Positions 5,348-5,366 of a stretch of DNA of 5,366 nucleotides are shown piece by piece (the stretch's first letter is position 1; each line of letters starts with the position of its first letter). A model generated the notes under the pieces. It saw only the letters and a program-made list of their open reading frames with translations, did no database searches and was not told the origin of the DNA. The DNA is from Oscillospiraceae bacterium (GTDB lineage: Bacteria > Bacillota > Clostridia > Oscillospirales > Ruminococcaceae): contig CAAGJI010000097.1 in assembly GCA_900770195.1 (NCBI GenBank), positions 1 to 5,366 of the forward strand, written 5' to 3'. Made by a program: the position numbers and the translations under genes.

Positions 5348-5366
5348 ATTTGGCGAACACAAATAA

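Larger units (their letters stand above)
5105..5348. repeat. Element with imperfect terminal inverted repeats (MITE-like), no ORF
   Basis: The arms 5105-5126 and 5327-5348 are inverted copies matching at 18 of 22 positions, with a perfect AAAGGGCT (5119-5126) / AGCCCTTT (5327-5334) core. Between them lies non-coding DNA containing a long branched hairpin (5168-5287) and a 10-bp-armed palindrome (5295-5316). Small size, inverted ends, internal secondary structure and no gene fit a non-autonomous mobile element or a large structured RNA. I see no clear target-site duplication and no transposase in the window. The rest of the gene-free stretch 5088-5366 shows nothing I can name. Confidence 0.5.

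Overview
The window comes from a low-GC Gram-positive bacterium, most likely a clostridial gut or rumen lineage (Oscillospiraceae/Ruminococcus-like). This is inferred from purine-rich Shine-Dalgarno sites before nearly every gene, AT-rich intergenic DNA, the GHKL kinase/LytTR regulator pair, and protein style. No rRNA, tRNA or marker gene is present to confirm it.

Layout. (1) 1-559, + strand: the 3' part of an ATP-dependent DNA ligase of the LigD-ligase type, entering from the left edge. It looks like a pseudogene: the conserved C-terminus is readable only by passing through three small indels. (2) 581-730: a likely 49-codon gene of unknown function, then a bidirectional terminator (732-770) shared with the convergent operon. 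(3) 2795-785, - strand: a two-gene operon, LytTR response regulator then AgrC-like GHKL histidine kinase, with a near-consensus promoter at 2819-2847. (4) 2880-3504, + strand: an operator/promoter, an 11-codon ORF with a very strong ribosome binding site, a 148-aa GyrI-like (effector-binding-fold) protein and a terminator. (5) 3540-5087, + strand: a second, nearly identical operator/promoter and a 475-aa two-part protein of unknown function. (6) 5088-5366: no gene. It holds an element with imperfect terminal inverted repeats around a long branched hairpin.

How it fits together. The strongest observation is that a 45-bp block (2880-2924 and 3540-3584, 43/45 identical) sits in front of both + strand units. 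Each copy has two 9-bp direct half-sites 12 bp apart, the layout bound by LytTR regulators, then 10 bp, a -35-like hexamer, exactly 17 bp and a -10-like hexamer. I infer that the adjacent kinase/regulator pair switches on both units, giving a compact regulon: sensor and regulator on one strand; a micro-peptide, a stand-alone ligand-binding-type protein and a large unknown protein on the other. There is no agrB/agrD, no transporter and no recognised effector here. The signal is unknown; the 11-residue peptide is a candidate signal or leader, unproven.
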